From Nakamurella silvestris (GTDB taxonomy: Bacteria > Actinomycetota > Actinomycetes > Mycobacteriales > Nakamurellaceae), in the NCBI GenBank assembly GCA_003576535.1, contig QXCQ01000091.1, forward strand, positions 262,172-326,171: a stretch of 64,000 nt of DNA, written 5' to 3'. Of this stretch, positions 53,801 to 62,985 are shown one piece after another. How positions within the stretch are numbered: position 1 is the stretch's first letter; each line of letters starts with the position of its first letter. The notes beneath the pieces are model-generated. The model did no database searches. It was not told the DNA's origin and worked only from the letters and a program-made list of their open reading frames with translations. The translations under genes and the position numbers were made by a program.

Positions 53801-54426
53801 GGTACTTCCTGGAGAAGACCTGGCGGATGCACCCGGCCGTCTGCACCCCGGTGTCGCTGCTGGCCTACGACGGGAAGCTGGTCTCCGAGGAGTCCCACAC
53901 CGCCACCCGCAACCTCGCCGGGCGTAAACCCGGGATCAGCGTGAACTGGGTCGAGCACCACGGCAACTCGGTGCAGTCCACGGAGGAGGCGGCCGAGGTG
54001 GTCCGCCTGGTCCGTGAACACCTCGACCTGGAATGGACCGACCCCGGCTCCGGGGACGCCGTGACGGGGCACACCCGACAGACCGGCCAACAGGACGTCC
54101 TGGTGGTGGCCCCCTACAACGCCCAGGTCTCGTTGATCCGGCGCACCCTGGCGGCCGCCGGCCTGGCCGAGATCCAGGTGGGGACGGTGGACAAGTTCCA
54201 GGGCAAACAGGCCCCGGTGGTGATCGTCTCGATGACGGCCTCGGCCGTGGCCGATGTGCCGCGCGGGATGTCCTTCCTGCTCTCCCGGAACCGGATGAAC
54301 GTGGCCGTGTCCAGGGCCCAGTGGGCGGCCGTCATCGTGCGTTCCCCCGCGCTCACCGACTACCTGCCGACCACCCCGGAGAACCTCGCCGAGCTCGGTG
54401 CCTTCATCGGCCTGTGCGGCGGGTGA
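50881..54426 (+). CDS. TM0106-family RecB-like nuclease fused to superfamily 1 helicase
   Basis: About 1181 residues from TTG 50881, which follows AGGGGGA and starts the family pattern FLLDDHVIYGASDLANAAQCEFALLREFD; an upstream ATG at 50800 is possible. The N-terminal RecB-type nuclease has NGRSDFLV...YTVVDTKLA (Asp126, Asp-x-Lys near 142). Cys21 plus Cys226, 229 and 232 (ACGRCDTC) give the one-plus-three Cys pattern of Fe-S nucleases such as AddB and Cas4. A second nuclease-like block, FFDFEGDP with VYHYAAYEKSALLRLA, resembles an RNase H-like domain. The helicase has Walker A QGPPGTGKTH (about 803), VVIDEAGQ (about 912), GDPQQLPQ and a DKFQGKQ..NVAVSRA end. Probable DNA repair role. Confidence 0.9.
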   Translation: MFLLDDHVIYGASDLANAAQCEFALLREFDVELGRLPRGTAEVDPMLVRTSALGDAHEQAYLTELTATFGDYDPAAGSGVLTDLAAPRYDRDSLEARHRATIDALRAGADVIYQGSFFDGRFNGRSDFLVKGPDGRYTVVDTKLARQAKVTALLQIAGYAEQLGNAGVPTADVAQLLLGNGEMTTYRLADLLPVYRDRRERLQAVLDEHHAELTAALWGDPRYLACGRCDTCSAEVESHRDLLLVAGLLGTQRAALHSVGITTIDELAAADTRPEDIRMSAGTWSTLQRQAALQVEQRPPGGPVGPVRAVVIDTEPLRALPPPDAGDIFFDFEGDPLWAESGSRDWGLEYLFGVVEAPVVGVDGTEEPTVFRPFWAHSRQEEAGALREFLGYLAQRRARYPNMHVYHYAAYEKSALLRLAVRHNFGEEQVDNLLREGVLVDLYSTVRGSIMISQPSYSIKKLEPLYMDDDRAGEVTTASASIDVYYRYTLERQAGHDVEADALLTEIADYNEYDCVSTLRLRDWLLERAAEQGVVPRGPVDPVDPTPRTDADEAEADTVVRTLLAAVPDRNRTEDDQAVAFVAAAVAFHSREGKPFWWSHFARLVEPVDEWPDRRDIFLASRGVRALTDWGKTAPRQRKARRSVELYGDLEEGSTLAPGSTVYTVYEPPLAEGLETSGTGFRATNSGAQVISVEENPTGGDLIVIEEMTPGKAGPFDQLPMALAPGAPPMTTSIERALLGLAGTVAAGLPALPPHPGIDILRLVDPRTVDGRGLAVPGTDNDRYIDAITDSVSRLDRSYLAVQGPPGTGKTHVGARVIKRLVEQGWRIGVVAQSHAAVENMLAGVIKAGVPAAQVAKEHKTSVPLSWTSMEPKQYAAFLDDHADTGGVVGGTAWTFTNPNQIPPGSLDLVVIDEAGQFSLANTLAVSTAAPRLLLLGDPQQLPQVSQGTHPEPVDGSALAHLAHGHAALPERRGYFLEKTWRMHPAVCTPVSLLAYDGKLVSEESHTATRNLAGRKPGISVNWVEHHGNSVQSTEEAAEVVRLVREHLDLEWTDPGSGDAVTGHTRQTGQQDVLVVAPYNAQVSLIRRTLAAAGLAEIQVGTVDKFQGKQAPVVIVSMTASAVADVPRGMSFLLSRNRMNVAVSRAQWAAVIVRSPALTDYLPTTPENLAELGAFIGLCGG

Positions 54427-54507
54427 CCTACCTCCTTTGAGGGTCGACGGCTGACATCCAGCAGAGGACGGCGGGCGTGTTCGGGTGCGGAGTCGCGCGT
54501 GGCCCGG

Positions 54508-55068
54508 TCAGCCCAGGGCCGCGATCCAGTCGACGATCCGCTCGCAGATCTCCGGCTCGGCCTTGCGCGGATCGTGGTTGCCCGGCACCCACACCATCGT
54601 CACCGGCCCGGGAATCGTGGCGAAATGCTCCTCGAACTCCGCCGGGGCGCCGAAGGGATCACGCTCCCCGGAGATCGCCAGGACCGGGACGGTGATCCGC
54701 GGCAGATGTTCCACCCGCAGCTTCGTCGGCTGCGCCGGCGGGTGCAGCGGATAGCTCAGCAGGATCAGACCGGCCGCCGGCATGCCCTCGGCCACCGCCA
54801 TCGAGCACATCCGCCCCCCGAAGGACCGGCCGCCGAAGACCACGGTCCCCGGGTCGATCCCGGTGTCCGCGGCGAAGGCGGTCCCCTGTTCCCGCAGATG
54901 GTTGATGGCCACCGGCGGTCGGTCCGGTACCTTCTTGCCGGCCAGCCGGTACGGGAAGTCGACCCGGCGGCAGGGCAGCGGGGCAACGGCACGCTCCACC
55001 GCCACCAGGGTCGGGCTGTCCGCACCGGCCCCGGCACCGGGGGTCAACAACAAGCCACCTACGGACAT
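54508..55068 (-). CDS. Small alpha/beta-hydrolase (dienelactone hydrolase/KANL3-Tex30 type)
   Basis: 186 residues. LLLTPGAGAGADSPTLVAVERAV starts the fold, the nucleophile elbow is VFGGRSFGGRMCS, the acid lies in ISGERDPFGAPAEF and the His in WVPGNHDPRK. Substrate unknown. The ATG 55066-55068 has AAGGTGG upstream. Divergent from the cobN riboswitch. Confidence 0.88.
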   Translation of the reverse strand: MSVGGLLLTPGAGAGADSPTLVAVERAVAPLPCRRVDFPYRLAGKKVPDRPPVAINHLREQGTAFAADTGIDPGTVVFGGRSFGGRMCSMAVAEGMPAAGLILLSYPLHPPAQPTKLRVEHLPRITVPVLAISGERDPFGAPAEFEEHFATIPGPVTMVWVPGNHDPRKAEPEICERIVDWIAALG

Positions 55069-55167
55069 CGCGGTCCCACCTTTCGATCCCGCCCAGTATT
55101 CCCCGGCTGCCCACGATCCGTCGGCGACGGCGGGGACACACGCCCCCTCCGGCGCCGTGGGATCATG

Positions 55168-55328
55168 GAGCGACAACCACAGCTATCGTCGCGCGGTTGA
55201 CGAACCTGGTGCGAATCCAGGACGGTCCCGCCACTGTGTTCCACGGCTCCCCACCCGGGTGCGTCGCACGGAAAGTCAGGAAGTGACCCGCGACGGTCTG
55301 GCATCGATCCGGGGCGCGGACCTCGGCT
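55168..55328 (+). promoter_or_regulatory. Cobalamin riboswitch controlling cobN
   Basis: Core GAACCTGGTGCGAATCCAGG and B12 box GGTCCCGCCACTGTG, with the 3' element GAAAGTCAGGAAGTGACC. It ends just before a GAGGAG ribosome site and the cobN ATG. No T tract, so translational control is likely. The 5' boundary is approximate. Confidence 0.94.
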
Positions 55329-55338
55329 GAGGAGCAAC

Positions 55339-58300
55339 ATGTCCGGCGACGGCACCCGTACCACCACGTCCACCGATTCCCCCGGTCCCGACCACGGCAG
55401 TTCGCACACGATCGCCCTGCTCTCCACCTCGGACACCGACCTGCTCTCGGCCCGCGCCTCGCACGCCGACTACCGGCTGGCCAACCCGACCCGACTGGAC
55501 GTGGCCACCGAACTCGCCCCGTTCCTGGCCTGCAGTGATCTGATCGTGCTCCGCATCCTGGGTTCGGCGCAGAGCTGGCCCGAGGGCCTGCGCACCGTGC
55601 TCTCCCTCGGTGTGCCCGTGGTGGTGCTCGGCGGAGAACAGACCCCCGACGCCGAGCTGATGGGCCATTCGACCGTGCCGATCGGCACCGCCGCCGAGGC
55701 CCACCGGTACCTCGCGCAGGGTGGCACCGAGAACCTGCGCCAGTTGCACGCCTTCCTCTCCGGGACCGTCCTGCTCGGCGGGGAGCCCTTCGATCCGCCG
55801 GCCGACCAGCCCGAGTGGGGGGAACTCCCCCGGCCCGAGCTCGCTCCGCTGCCCGACGGCGCCCACCGCCCGCGGATCGGCATCCTGATCTACCGCGCCC
55901 ACCACACCAGCGGCAACACCGATTTCGTGCACACCCTCGCCGATGCCGTCGACACCGCCGGCGGCCAGGGCGTCCCGGTGTTCTGCGCCTCCCTGCGGAC
56001 CGCCTCGGCAGAGCTGTTGGCGAACCTGGCCACCTATGACGCCCTGATCACCACGGTGCTGGCCGCCGGTGGCACCAAACCGGCCACCGCCACTGCGGGT
56101 GGGGACGACGAGGCCTGGGACGTCCAGGCGCTGGCGGCCCTCGACGTGCCGATCCTGCAAGGGCTGTGCCTGACCTGGAGCCGGGCCGCCTGGGAGGAGT
56201 CCGACGAGGGCCTGTCCCCCCTCGACGTCGCCACCCAGGTCGCCGTCCCGGAGTTCGACGGCCGCATCATCACCACGGCCTTCTCCTTCAAGGAGGTCGA
56301 CGCCGACGGGCTGCCGCACTACGTCGCCGACCCGGAACGTTCCGCCCGGGTGGCCGGGATCGCCGTGGCCCATGCCCGGCTGAAGTACATCCCGACCGCC
56401 GAGCGCAAGATCGCCATCATGTTGTCGGCCTACCCGACCAAACATGCGCGGATCGGCAACGCCGTCGGCCTGGACACCCCGGTCTCGACGGTCCGGCTGC
56501 TGCGCGCCCTGGTCGCGCAGGGGTACGACCTCGGACCGTTGGAGGGCCCCGATGCCCTGCCCGGCCTCGCCCCGCTGGACCCGATCGAGGGTGAGGACCC
56601 GGACACCACGGCCGGCAACGCACTCATCCACGGCCTGATCGCCGCCGGCGGCCAGGACCTGGAGTGGCTGTCCCAGGAGGAGCTCGCCGGCCGTCCGGTC
56701 CGGATCAAGACCGCCGACTACCGCCGCTGGACCGCCGATCTGCCCACGGGTCTCACCGATGCGATGGTGCAGACCTGGGGCGAGGCCCCCGGCAAGCTCT
56801 TCGTCGACCGGCAGAGCGATCCGGAGGGCGAGATCGTTCTGGCCACCCTGCGCGCCGGCAATGTCGTCATCATGATCCAGCCGCCGCGCGGGTTCGGCGA
56901 GAACCCGGTCGCGATCTACCACGACCCCGACATCCCGCCCTCCCACCACTATCTCGCCGCCTACCGCTGGCTGGAGAACGAGTTCGGTGCCCACGCCCTC
57001 ATCCACATGGGCAAACACGGCAACCTGGAGTGGCTGCCCGGCAAGAACGCGGCGATGTCGGCCGACTGCGGCACCGATGCCGCTCTGGGGTCGATGCCGT
57101 TGATCTACCCGTTCCTGATCAACGATCCGGGCGAGGGCACCCAGGCCAAGCGCCGGGCCCACGCGACCATCGTCGACCACCTGATCCCGCCGATGGCGCG
57201 CGCCGAGTCCTACGGCGACATCGCCAAGCTGGAAAAGCTTCTCGACGAGCATGCCACCATCGCCGCGATGGATCCGGCCAAACTCCCGGCCGTCCGCGCC
57301 CAGATCTGGACCTTGATCCAGGCCGCCAAGATGGACCACGACCTCGGCCTGGCCGATCGCCCGCAGGACAGCCAGTTCGACGATTTCCTGTTGCACGTCG
57401 ACGGCTGGCTGTGCGAGGTCAAGGATGCCCAGATCCGTGACGGGCTGCACATTCTCGGTGCCGCCCCGGAAGGTGAGGCCCGGGTCAACCTGGTCCTGGC
57501 CATGTTGCGGGCCACCCAGATCTGGGGTGGTTCGACGAACGCGATCCCGGGCCTGCGCACCGCGTTGGGCCTGAAGGAGAGCGACCCGGGTGAGAGCGGC
57601 CCGGCCCTGGCCGCCCTGGACGCGGTCGAGGCCAGGGCGAAGTCCCTGGTGCAGGGGATGGAGGACGCCGCCTGGGATCCGTCCGCCGTCGGCAGTGTCA
57701 TCGAGAACACCGTGGGCCTGGCCGATCCCGCGGTCCAGCAGGTGCTGGAATTCGCCGCCCGCGAGGTTGTCCCCCGGCTGGCCGGCACCATCAACGAGAT
57801 CGGGGCGGTTCTGCACGCCCTCGACGGTGGTTTCATCCCGGCCGGGCCGTCCGGCTCCCCGTTGCGCGGGTTGATCAATGTCCTGCCCACGGGCCGGAAC
57901 TTCTACTCCGTCGATCCGAAAGCCATCCCCTCCCGCCTCGCCTACGACACCGGTGTGGCCATGGCCGATTCTCTCCTGCAGCGCTACCTCAAGGACACCG
58001 GCGAGTACCCGGCCTCGGTCGGCCTGTCGATGTGGGGCACCTCGGCGATGCGGACCGCCGGCGACGACATCGCCGAGGTCTTCGCCCTGCTCGGCGTCCT
58101 GCCGGTCTGGGACGAGGGTTCCCGGCGGGTGACGAACCTCCAGGTCATCGAGCTGGAGGAACTCGGGCGGCCCCGGATCGATGTGACGATCCGGATCTCC
58201 GGTTTCTTCCGGGACGCCTTCCCGCATGTCATCGGCCTGCTGGACGATGCGGTGCAGCTGGTGGCCAATCTCGACGAGCCGGCCGAGTCGAACTACGTCC

Positions 58301-59079
58301 GCGCCCACTACCTCGCCGACAAGGCCGAGCACTCCGACGACCGCCGGGCCGGGACCAGGATCTTCGGTTCCAAGCCGGGTGCCTACGGCGCAGGCCTGCT
58401 GCCGCTGATCGAGTCCGGGAACTGGCGTGACGACAGCGATCTCGCCGAGGTCTACACCGCCTGGGGTGGGTTCGCCTACGGCCGTGGCCTCGACGGTGTG
58501 CCGGCCCGCGCGGACATGGAGGCCAACTACCGGCGAATCGCGGTGGCGGCCAAGAACACCGACACCCGCGAGCACGACATCGCCGACTCCGACGACTATT
58601 TCCAGTACCACGGCGGTATGGTCGCCACCGTCCGGTCGTTGACCGGAACTGCCCCCCGCGCCTACATCGGCGATTCGACCACCCCGGACGCGGTCCGGAC
58701 CCGGTCGCTGACCGAGGAGACCGCCCGGGTGTTCCGGGCGCGGGTGGTCAACCCGCGGTGGATCGCGGCCATGCGCCGTCACGGGTACAAGGGGGCCTTC
58801 GAGCTGGCGGCGACGGTGGACTACCTGTTCGGCTACGACGCCACCGCCGGGGTCGTCACCGACTGGATGTACGACACCCTGGCCCGCACCTACGCCCTCG
58901 ACGAGGAGAACCAGAAGTTCCTCCGGCACGCGAACCCGTGGGCCCTGCGCGGGATCATCGAGCGGCTCAACGAGGCCGCCGATCGCGGGCTGTGGGCCGA
59001 GCCGGACACGGAGCTGATGGATGAGCTCCGTCAGGTGTACCTGGAGGTCGAGGGCGACCTGGAGGACGACGGCGCTTGA
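55339..59079 (+). CDS. cobN: Cobaltochelatase subunit CobN
   Basis: 1246 residues, full length. The large subunit that holds hydrogenobyrinic acid a,c-diamide for ATP-driven cobalt insertion. CobN/Mg-chelatase BchH blocks: LDVPILQGLCLTWSRAAWEES, NPVAIYHDPDIPPSHHYLAAYRWLENEFGAHALIHMGKHGNLEWLPGK, LPTGRNFYSVDPKAIPSRLAY and AKNTDTREHDIADSDDYFQYHGGM. The AAA+/VWA partner is most likely the fused subunit at 32090-34192. Stand-alone unit behind its own riboswitch. Confidence 0.97.
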   Translation: MSGDGTRTTTSTDSPGPDHGSSHTIALLSTSDTDLLSARASHADYRLANPTRLDVATELAPFLACSDLIVLRILGSAQSWPEGLRTVLSLGVPVVVLGGEQTPDAELMGHSTVPIGTAAEAHRYLAQGGTENLRQLHAFLSGTVLLGGEPFDPPADQPEWGELPRPELAPLPDGAHRPRIGILIYRAHHTSGNTDFVHTLADAVDTAGGQGVPVFCASLRTASAELLANLATYDALITTVLAAGGTKPATATAGGDDEAWDVQALAALDVPILQGLCLTWSRAAWEESDEGLSPLDVATQVAVPEFDGRIITTAFSFKEVDADGLPHYVADPERSARVAGIAVAHARLKYIPTAERKIAIMLSAYPTKHARIGNAVGLDTPVSTVRLLRALVAQGYDLGPLEGPDALPGLAPLDPIEGEDPDTTAGNALIHGLIAAGGQDLEWLSQEELAGRPVRIKTADYRRWTADLPTGLTDAMVQTWGEAPGKLFVDRQSDPEGEIVLATLRAGNVVIMIQPPRGFGENPVAIYHDPDIPPSHHYLAAYRWLENEFGAHALIHMGKHGNLEWLPGKNAAMSADCGTDAALGSMPLIYPFLINDPGEGTQAKRRAHATIVDHLIPPMARAESYGDIAKLEKLLDEHATIAAMDPAKLPAVRAQIWTLIQAAKMDHDLGLADRPQDSQFDDFLLHVDGWLCEVKDAQIRDGLHILGAAPEGEARVNLVLAMLRATQIWGGSTNAIPGLRTALGLKESDPGESGPALAALDAVEARAKSLVQGMEDAAWDPSAVGSVIENTVGLADPAVQQVLEFAAREVVPRLAGTINEIGAVLHALDGGFIPAGPSGSPLRGLINVLPTGRNFYSVDPKAIPSRLAYDTGVAMADSLLQRYLKDTGEYPASVGLSMWGTSAMRTAGDDIAEVFALLGVLPVWDEGSRRVTNLQVIELEELGRPRIDVTIRISGFFRDAFPHVIGLLDDAVQLVANLDEPAESNYVRAHYLADKAEHSDDRRAGTRIFGSKPGAYGAGLLPLIESGNWRDDSDLAEVYTAWGGFAYGRGLDGVPARADMEANYRRIAVAAKNTDTREHDIADSDDYFQYHGGMVATVRSLTGTAPRAYIGDSTTPDAVRTRSLTEETARVFRARVVNPRWIAAMRRHGYKGAFELAATVDYLFGYDATAGVVTDWMYDTLARTYALDEENQKFLRHANPWALRGIIERLNEAADRGLWAEPDTELMDELRQVYLEVEGDLEDDGA

Positions 59080-59090
59080 TACCACCTTCC

Positions 59091-59160
59091 GTTCCCGCGC
59101 ACGTTGTTCGTTCTCGCGCACGATGTTTCGTGCGCGAAGAGCAACAACGTGCGCGGGAAT
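59091..59160. repeat. Palindromic element, family A copy 3
   Basis: A 70-nt imperfect palindrome very close to copy 1 (GTTCCCGCGCACGTTGTTCG identical at the left end). It lies between the convergent stops of cobN (59079) and the P450 gene (59169). Confidence 0.93.
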
Positions 59161-59168
59161 GGGGCGTT

Positions 59169-60413
59169 TTAGACCTTCACACCCAGACCGGACAGCCCGC
59201 GGATGACGAAGTACGGCTGGTACTCCGGTTCCACCGAGAGATCGATCTGCGGGGCGGCGGCGATCAACTGGGTCAGTGAGACCTCCAGCTCCAGCCGCGC
59301 GAGCGGGGCACCGATGCAGAAGTGGGTGCCACCACCGAATCCGATGTGCCCGGCATCGCCCCGGCCGATGTCGAACCGGTCCGGATCGGGGAAACGCACC
59401 GGATCGCGGTTGGCCGCGCCGAACAACATGCCGATCTTCTCCCCGACGGCGAACTCGCGCCCGCCCAGCACCACACCCTCGTCGAGCACCCACCGCTCGA
59501 AGAGCTGCAGCGGCGCGTCCCAGCGGATCATCTCCTCCACCGCCCGGATCGGCTCGACCTCCCCGGTGACGACCCGGTCCCACTGGTCGCGGTACTTCAT
59601 CAGCCCACGCATCCCGTTGCCCAGGGTGTTCACCGTCGCCTCGTGGCCGGCATTGAGGAGAACGATGACGGTGGAGACGATCTCGGCCTCGGTCAGCCGA
59701 TCACCCTCGTCGGCCACCCCGACCAGCTCGCTGACCAGGTCGTTCTCCGGCGCGGCCCGGCGGGCGGAGATCAGCTTCTCCACGTAGTCGATGAACTCGG
59801 CCGAGGAGGTCTCCGCCTCGTCACGCTCGGCGTCGGACGTGCTGAGCTCGTACATCTTCACGATGTCATGGCTCCACTTCAGCAGCAGGTGGCCGTCGGA
59901 CACCGGGACGCCGAGCAGGGTGCAGATCACGGCCACCGAGAAGGGCTGGGCGTAATCGGCGATCAGGTCGAACTCACCGCGTTCCAGGCAGTCGGCGAGG
60001 ATCCTGGCCGAGGTCTCCTCGATCACCGGGCGCAGGGCGGCCACCGACCGGGCGGTGAACACCTTCGTCACCAATCGGCGCAGGCGGGTGTGGTCCGGCG
60101 GCTCCAGATTCAGCAGGGACCAGCGCTCGGACTCCACCCACTTCGGGTAGTCGTCACCGTGGGCCGGCTGACCGAACTCCTCCGGGGTGTACCGGTGCTC
60201 GTAGATCCGGCCGAGCTTGCGGTCCCGCAGGGCGGCGTGGACATCGGCGAAATCGCTCAGCAGCCACAGATCCCGTGGGGCGAAGTAGTGCAACGGACCG
60301 GCCTGCCGCATCGCGGCGAACACCGGGTACGGGTCGGTGATGAAGTCGGCGGCGAGCGGGTCGAAGCCCTCGGCCTGGGGATAGCTGGAATGCGGTGCAA
60401 CAGGCGGCGTCAT
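59169..60413 (-). CDS. Cytochrome P450
   Basis: 414 residues, soluble bacterial class. I-helix AGHEATVNTLGNG, ExxR in EEMIRWDAPLQLFERW, and heme loop GFGGGTHFCIGAPLARLE with the thiolate Cys366. N-terminus has no membrane anchor. Substrate unknown. No ferredoxin or reductase gene lies nearby, so electrons must come from elsewhere. Downstream of an ABC exporter unit on the same strand but separated from it by a stop-codon tandem repeat. Confidence 0.95.
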   Translation of the reverse strand: MTPPVAPHSSYPQAEGFDPLAADFITDPYPVFAAMRQAGPLHYFAPRDLWLLSDFADVHAALRDRKLGRIYEHRYTPEEFGQPAHGDDYPKWVESERWSLLNLEPPDHTRLRRLVTKVFTARSVAALRPVIEETSARILADCLERGEFDLIADYAQPFSVAVICTLLGVPVSDGHLLLKWSHDIVKMYELSTSDAERDEAETSSAEFIDYVEKLISARRAAPENDLVSELVGVADEGDRLTEAEIVSTVIVLLNAGHEATVNTLGNGMRGLMKYRDQWDRVVTGEVEPIRAVEEMIRWDAPLQLFERWVLDEGVVLGGREFAVGEKIGMLFGAANRDPVRFPDPDRFDIGRGDAGHIGFGGGTHFCIGAPLARLELEVSLTQLIAAAPQIDLSVEPEYQPYFVIRGLSGLGVKV

Positions 60414-60417
60414 CCAT

Positions 60418-60462
60418 CAGTTCTATCAGCCCCGATCCCGCAGTTCTATCAGCCCAGATCCC
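60418..60462. repeat. Tandem 22-23-bp duplication at the exporter 3' end
   Basis: Two units of CAGTTCTATCAGCCC(C)NGATCCCG. The second contains the stop of the permease gene (60449); the first is a copy between it and the P450 start. Confidence 0.7.
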
Positions 60463-62074
60463 GGTGCCGGAAGGCGGCGGCGCCGATTCCGCCCAGCACC
60501 AGCGCGACCAGCACCAAGGCGACCACCGGACCCCAGGCCAGTGCCTCCCCCGGCAGCTTGGGCAGCGAACCGAACGGGGAGATCCTGATCGCCCAGCCGG
60601 GGAGCTGCAGGGCCGGGCCCAGTTGGCCGAGCAGCAGGAACACCCCGAGCAGCCCCCAGATCGCGGCGGCCCACCGCGGGAGGAGGCCGAGAACGAGCAC
60701 CCCGGCGCCGATGACGACGAGTACGGCCGGCAGCTGCACCAGGGTGGCGCCCAGCACCCGGCCGATCTGCCCCGCGTCCCCCGACCGCAGGGCATAGGCA
60801 CCGCCGGTGCCCAGACCACCGACGGCCAGCAGCAGTGCGGACCCGCGCACCGCAGGCCACACCGTTGCCAGCAGCCACGGGATGCGGCCCACCGAACCGG
60901 AGAGCAGGAGTTCGGCCCGGCCGCTGGTCTCCTCGGCCCGCAGCCGCAGCAGGGTCTGCACGGCGAAGGCCGCGACGATCAGCCCGAGGATGCCGGCGGT
61001 GGCCGCGATGAAGGAGTCGGCCAGCGCGCCCGGGCCGCCGAGTTCGGCCATCAGCTCCTGCAGCTGGGTGCTGCTGCCGAGGAGTTTTCCCACGTCACCG
61101 GCCAGGTTGCCGATCACCAGCCCCCAGATCAGGATCGCCACGCCCCATCCGAGCAGGCCGGCCCGCTGCAACCGCCAGGCCAGGGCCCGGACGCCGGTCA
61201 GACCGGTGCTGTCGACGGGGCCGGGTCGGGCCGCCAGCATCGCACCGCCCAGATCACGTCGATCGTTCAGGCGGACCGCGACCAGCATGGTCACGGCCGC
61301 GAATCCCAGCAGGGGCAGCAGCGGCCACCAGTTCTCGTCGGTGTACGGGCGCAGCCGTTGCGCCCAGCCGATCGGCGACAGGTAGGACAGCCAGGTCGCG
61401 GTGCCCGCGTCCCCCGCAGCGCGCAGCAGAAAGGCAGCTCCCAGGGCCGCCATCGCCATCCCGTTTGCCGAACGGGCGGTGCCGGCGATCTGCGCGGTGA
61501 CCGCGGCCAGCCCACCGAAGCCGATCCCGACGGTGCACCAGCCCAACCCGAAGGCGATGGATCCGATCGTCGGGAAACCGATCAGGACCAGACCGCTGGC
61601 CATCAGAACGGCCACCGTCACATTCGCCAGGGCCATGACGGACAGCGCAGCCGCGAGCGGCGCGAACCGACCGACCGAACCGGCCGCCAGCAGTTCCAGC
61701 CGGCCTTCCTCCTCCTCGGCCCTGGTGTGCCGGACGACGAGCAGGATGCTCATGACGGATGTGAGGACGGCACCCAACCCGAGCAGCCGCCAGGAGGTCA
61801 GTCCGGCCACGGACAGCGGTTCGTGGAGTCGACCGACCAGCGCCAGGATCGAGCTGTTGGCGTTGACCCCGGCGGCGAGCTGCTCCTGTTCGGCGGTCGA
61901 CCCGTACAAGGCCTTGAAGCTGTACCCGGTACCCACAGCAGCCGCCACCAGCGCGTAGACCCAGATCGGGATCATCAACCGGTCCCGGCGCAGGGCCAGC
62001 CGCAGCAGCGGTCGGGTCCCCCTGACCCGATGCCGTGACGGCGCTGCCTGTTCCAGAGTGGCGGAGGTGCTCAT
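60449..62074 (-). CDS. ABC-2 type exporter permease, double-length
   Basis: 541 residues with about twelve membrane helices in two homologous halves, as in the actinobacterial polyketide-antibiotic exporter permeases. The motif [21 protein letters not shown] in the first half recurs as [21 protein letters not shown] in the second. ATG 62072-62074 overlaps the ATPase stop (ATGA). Exported substrate unknown. Confidence 0.92.
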   Translation of the reverse strand: MSTSATLEQAAPSRHRVRGTRPLLRLALRRDRLMIPIWVYALVAAAVGTGYSFKALYGSTAEQEQLAAGVNANSSILALVGRLHEPLSVAGLTSWRLLGLGAVLTSVMSILLVVRHTRAEEEEGRLELLAAGSVGRFAPLAAALSVMALANVTVAVLMASGLVLIGFPTIGSIAFGLGWCTVGIGFGGLAAVTAQIAGTARSANGMAMAALGAAFLLRAAGDAGTATWLSYLSPIGWAQRLRPYTDENWWPLLPLLGFAAVTMLVAVRLNDRRDLGGAMLAARPGPVDSTGLTGVRALAWRLQRAGLLGWGVAILIWGLVIGNLAGDVGKLLGSSTQLQELMAELGGPGALADSFIAATAGILGLIVAAFAVQTLLRLRAEETSGRAELLLSGSVGRIPWLLATVWPAVRGSALLLAVGGLGTGGAYALRSGDAGQIGRVLGATLVQLPAVLVVIGAGVLVLGLLPRWAAAIWGLLGVFLLLGQLGPALQLPGWAIRISPFGSLPKLPGEALAWGPVVALVLVALVLGGIGAAAFRHRDLG

Positions 62075-62985
62075 ACCGCTGTCCCGGTGACGGGCTCCGG
62101 CTCCGGTCGGCTGTAGTGCCGCAGGAACAGCTCTTCCAGGCTCGGCGGCTGGCAGGTGAGGGTGCGGACCCCGGCGGCGGACAACGCACCGAGCAGGTCG
62201 GCCAGGCCCGCTTCGTCGACCTGGCACCGCAGCCGGTCCCCCTCCACCTGCAGGTCGTGGATTCCGGCGATCCGCGTCAGGTCCGGCAGGTCACCGGAGA
62301 CCGTCGCATCCACCGAGGTGCGCAGCAGATGGCGCATCTCGGCGAGGGTGCCGGTCTCCACCGTGCGACCGGCCCGGATGATACTGACCCGGTCGCACAC
62401 GGCCTCGACCTCGGAGAGGATGTGGCTGGAGAGCAGAACCGTTCGGCCCCGGGCCTTCTCGGCGGCCAGCGCCTCCCGGAAGACCTCCTCCATCAAGGGA
62501 TCCAGGCCGGAGGTCGGCTCGTCCAGGATCAGCAGGTCGGTATTCGCCGACAGAGCCGCGACCAGGGCGACCTTCTGCCGGTTGCCCTTGGAATAGGCGC
62601 GCCCCATCTTGGTCGGGTCGAGATCGAACCTCTCGATCAGTTCCTTCTTGCGGACCGGATCGATCCCCCGCCGGAGACTGCCGAGCAGGTCGATGATCTC
62701 GCCACCGGAGAGGTTCGGCCAGAGAGTGACATCCCCTGGCACGTAGGCGATCTGCTGGTGCAGTTCAGTGGCGTCCCGCCAGGGGTCCCGGCCGAGAAGG
62801 GTTGCCGCGCCGGCGGTCTTGCGGACCAGACCGAGCAGGATCCGGATGGTGGTGGACTTCCCGGCGCCGTTGGGCCCGAGAAAGCCGTGGGTCTGGCCGG
62901 TCTCGACCGTCAGGTCCAGGCTGTCAAGGGCGACGGATCTGCCGAACTCCTTACGAAGACCGGCGACTTCGACGGCTGCATTCAT
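62071..62985 (-). CDS. ABC exporter ATP-binding protein
   Basis: 304 residues, DrrA-like. Walker [13 protein letters not shown]-loop IAYVPGD, signature [15 protein letters not shown], Walker [13 protein letters not shown] and switch His SSHILSE. The C-terminal 80 residues form the regulatory domain common to this family. ATG 62983-62985 has AGGAGG 7 nt upstream and overlaps the tetR stop (ATGA). Confidence 0.95.
   Translation of the reverse strand: MNAAVEVAGLRKEFGRSVALDSLDLTVETGQTHGFLGPNGAGKSTTIRILLGLVRKTAGAATLLGRDPWRDATELHQQIAYVPGDVTLWPNLSGGEIIDLLGSLRRGIDPVRKKELIERFDLDPTKMGRAYSKGNRQKVALVAALSANTDLLILDEPTSGLDPLMEEVFREALAAEKARGRTVLLSSHILSEVEAVCDRVSIIRAGRTVETGTLAEMRHLLRTSVDATVSGDLPDLTRIAGIHDLQVEGDRLRCQVDEAGLADLLGALSAAGVRTLTCQPPSLEELFLRHYSRPEPEPVTGTAV

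Noticed and set aside
45217..54090. A 2957-codon open frame on the minus strand
   Set aside because: It is antisense to the GH92 and RecB/helicase genes, which have clear domains. Its residues are the Gly/Val/Asp/Arg/Gln mix produced when the opposite strand of GC-rich codons is read.
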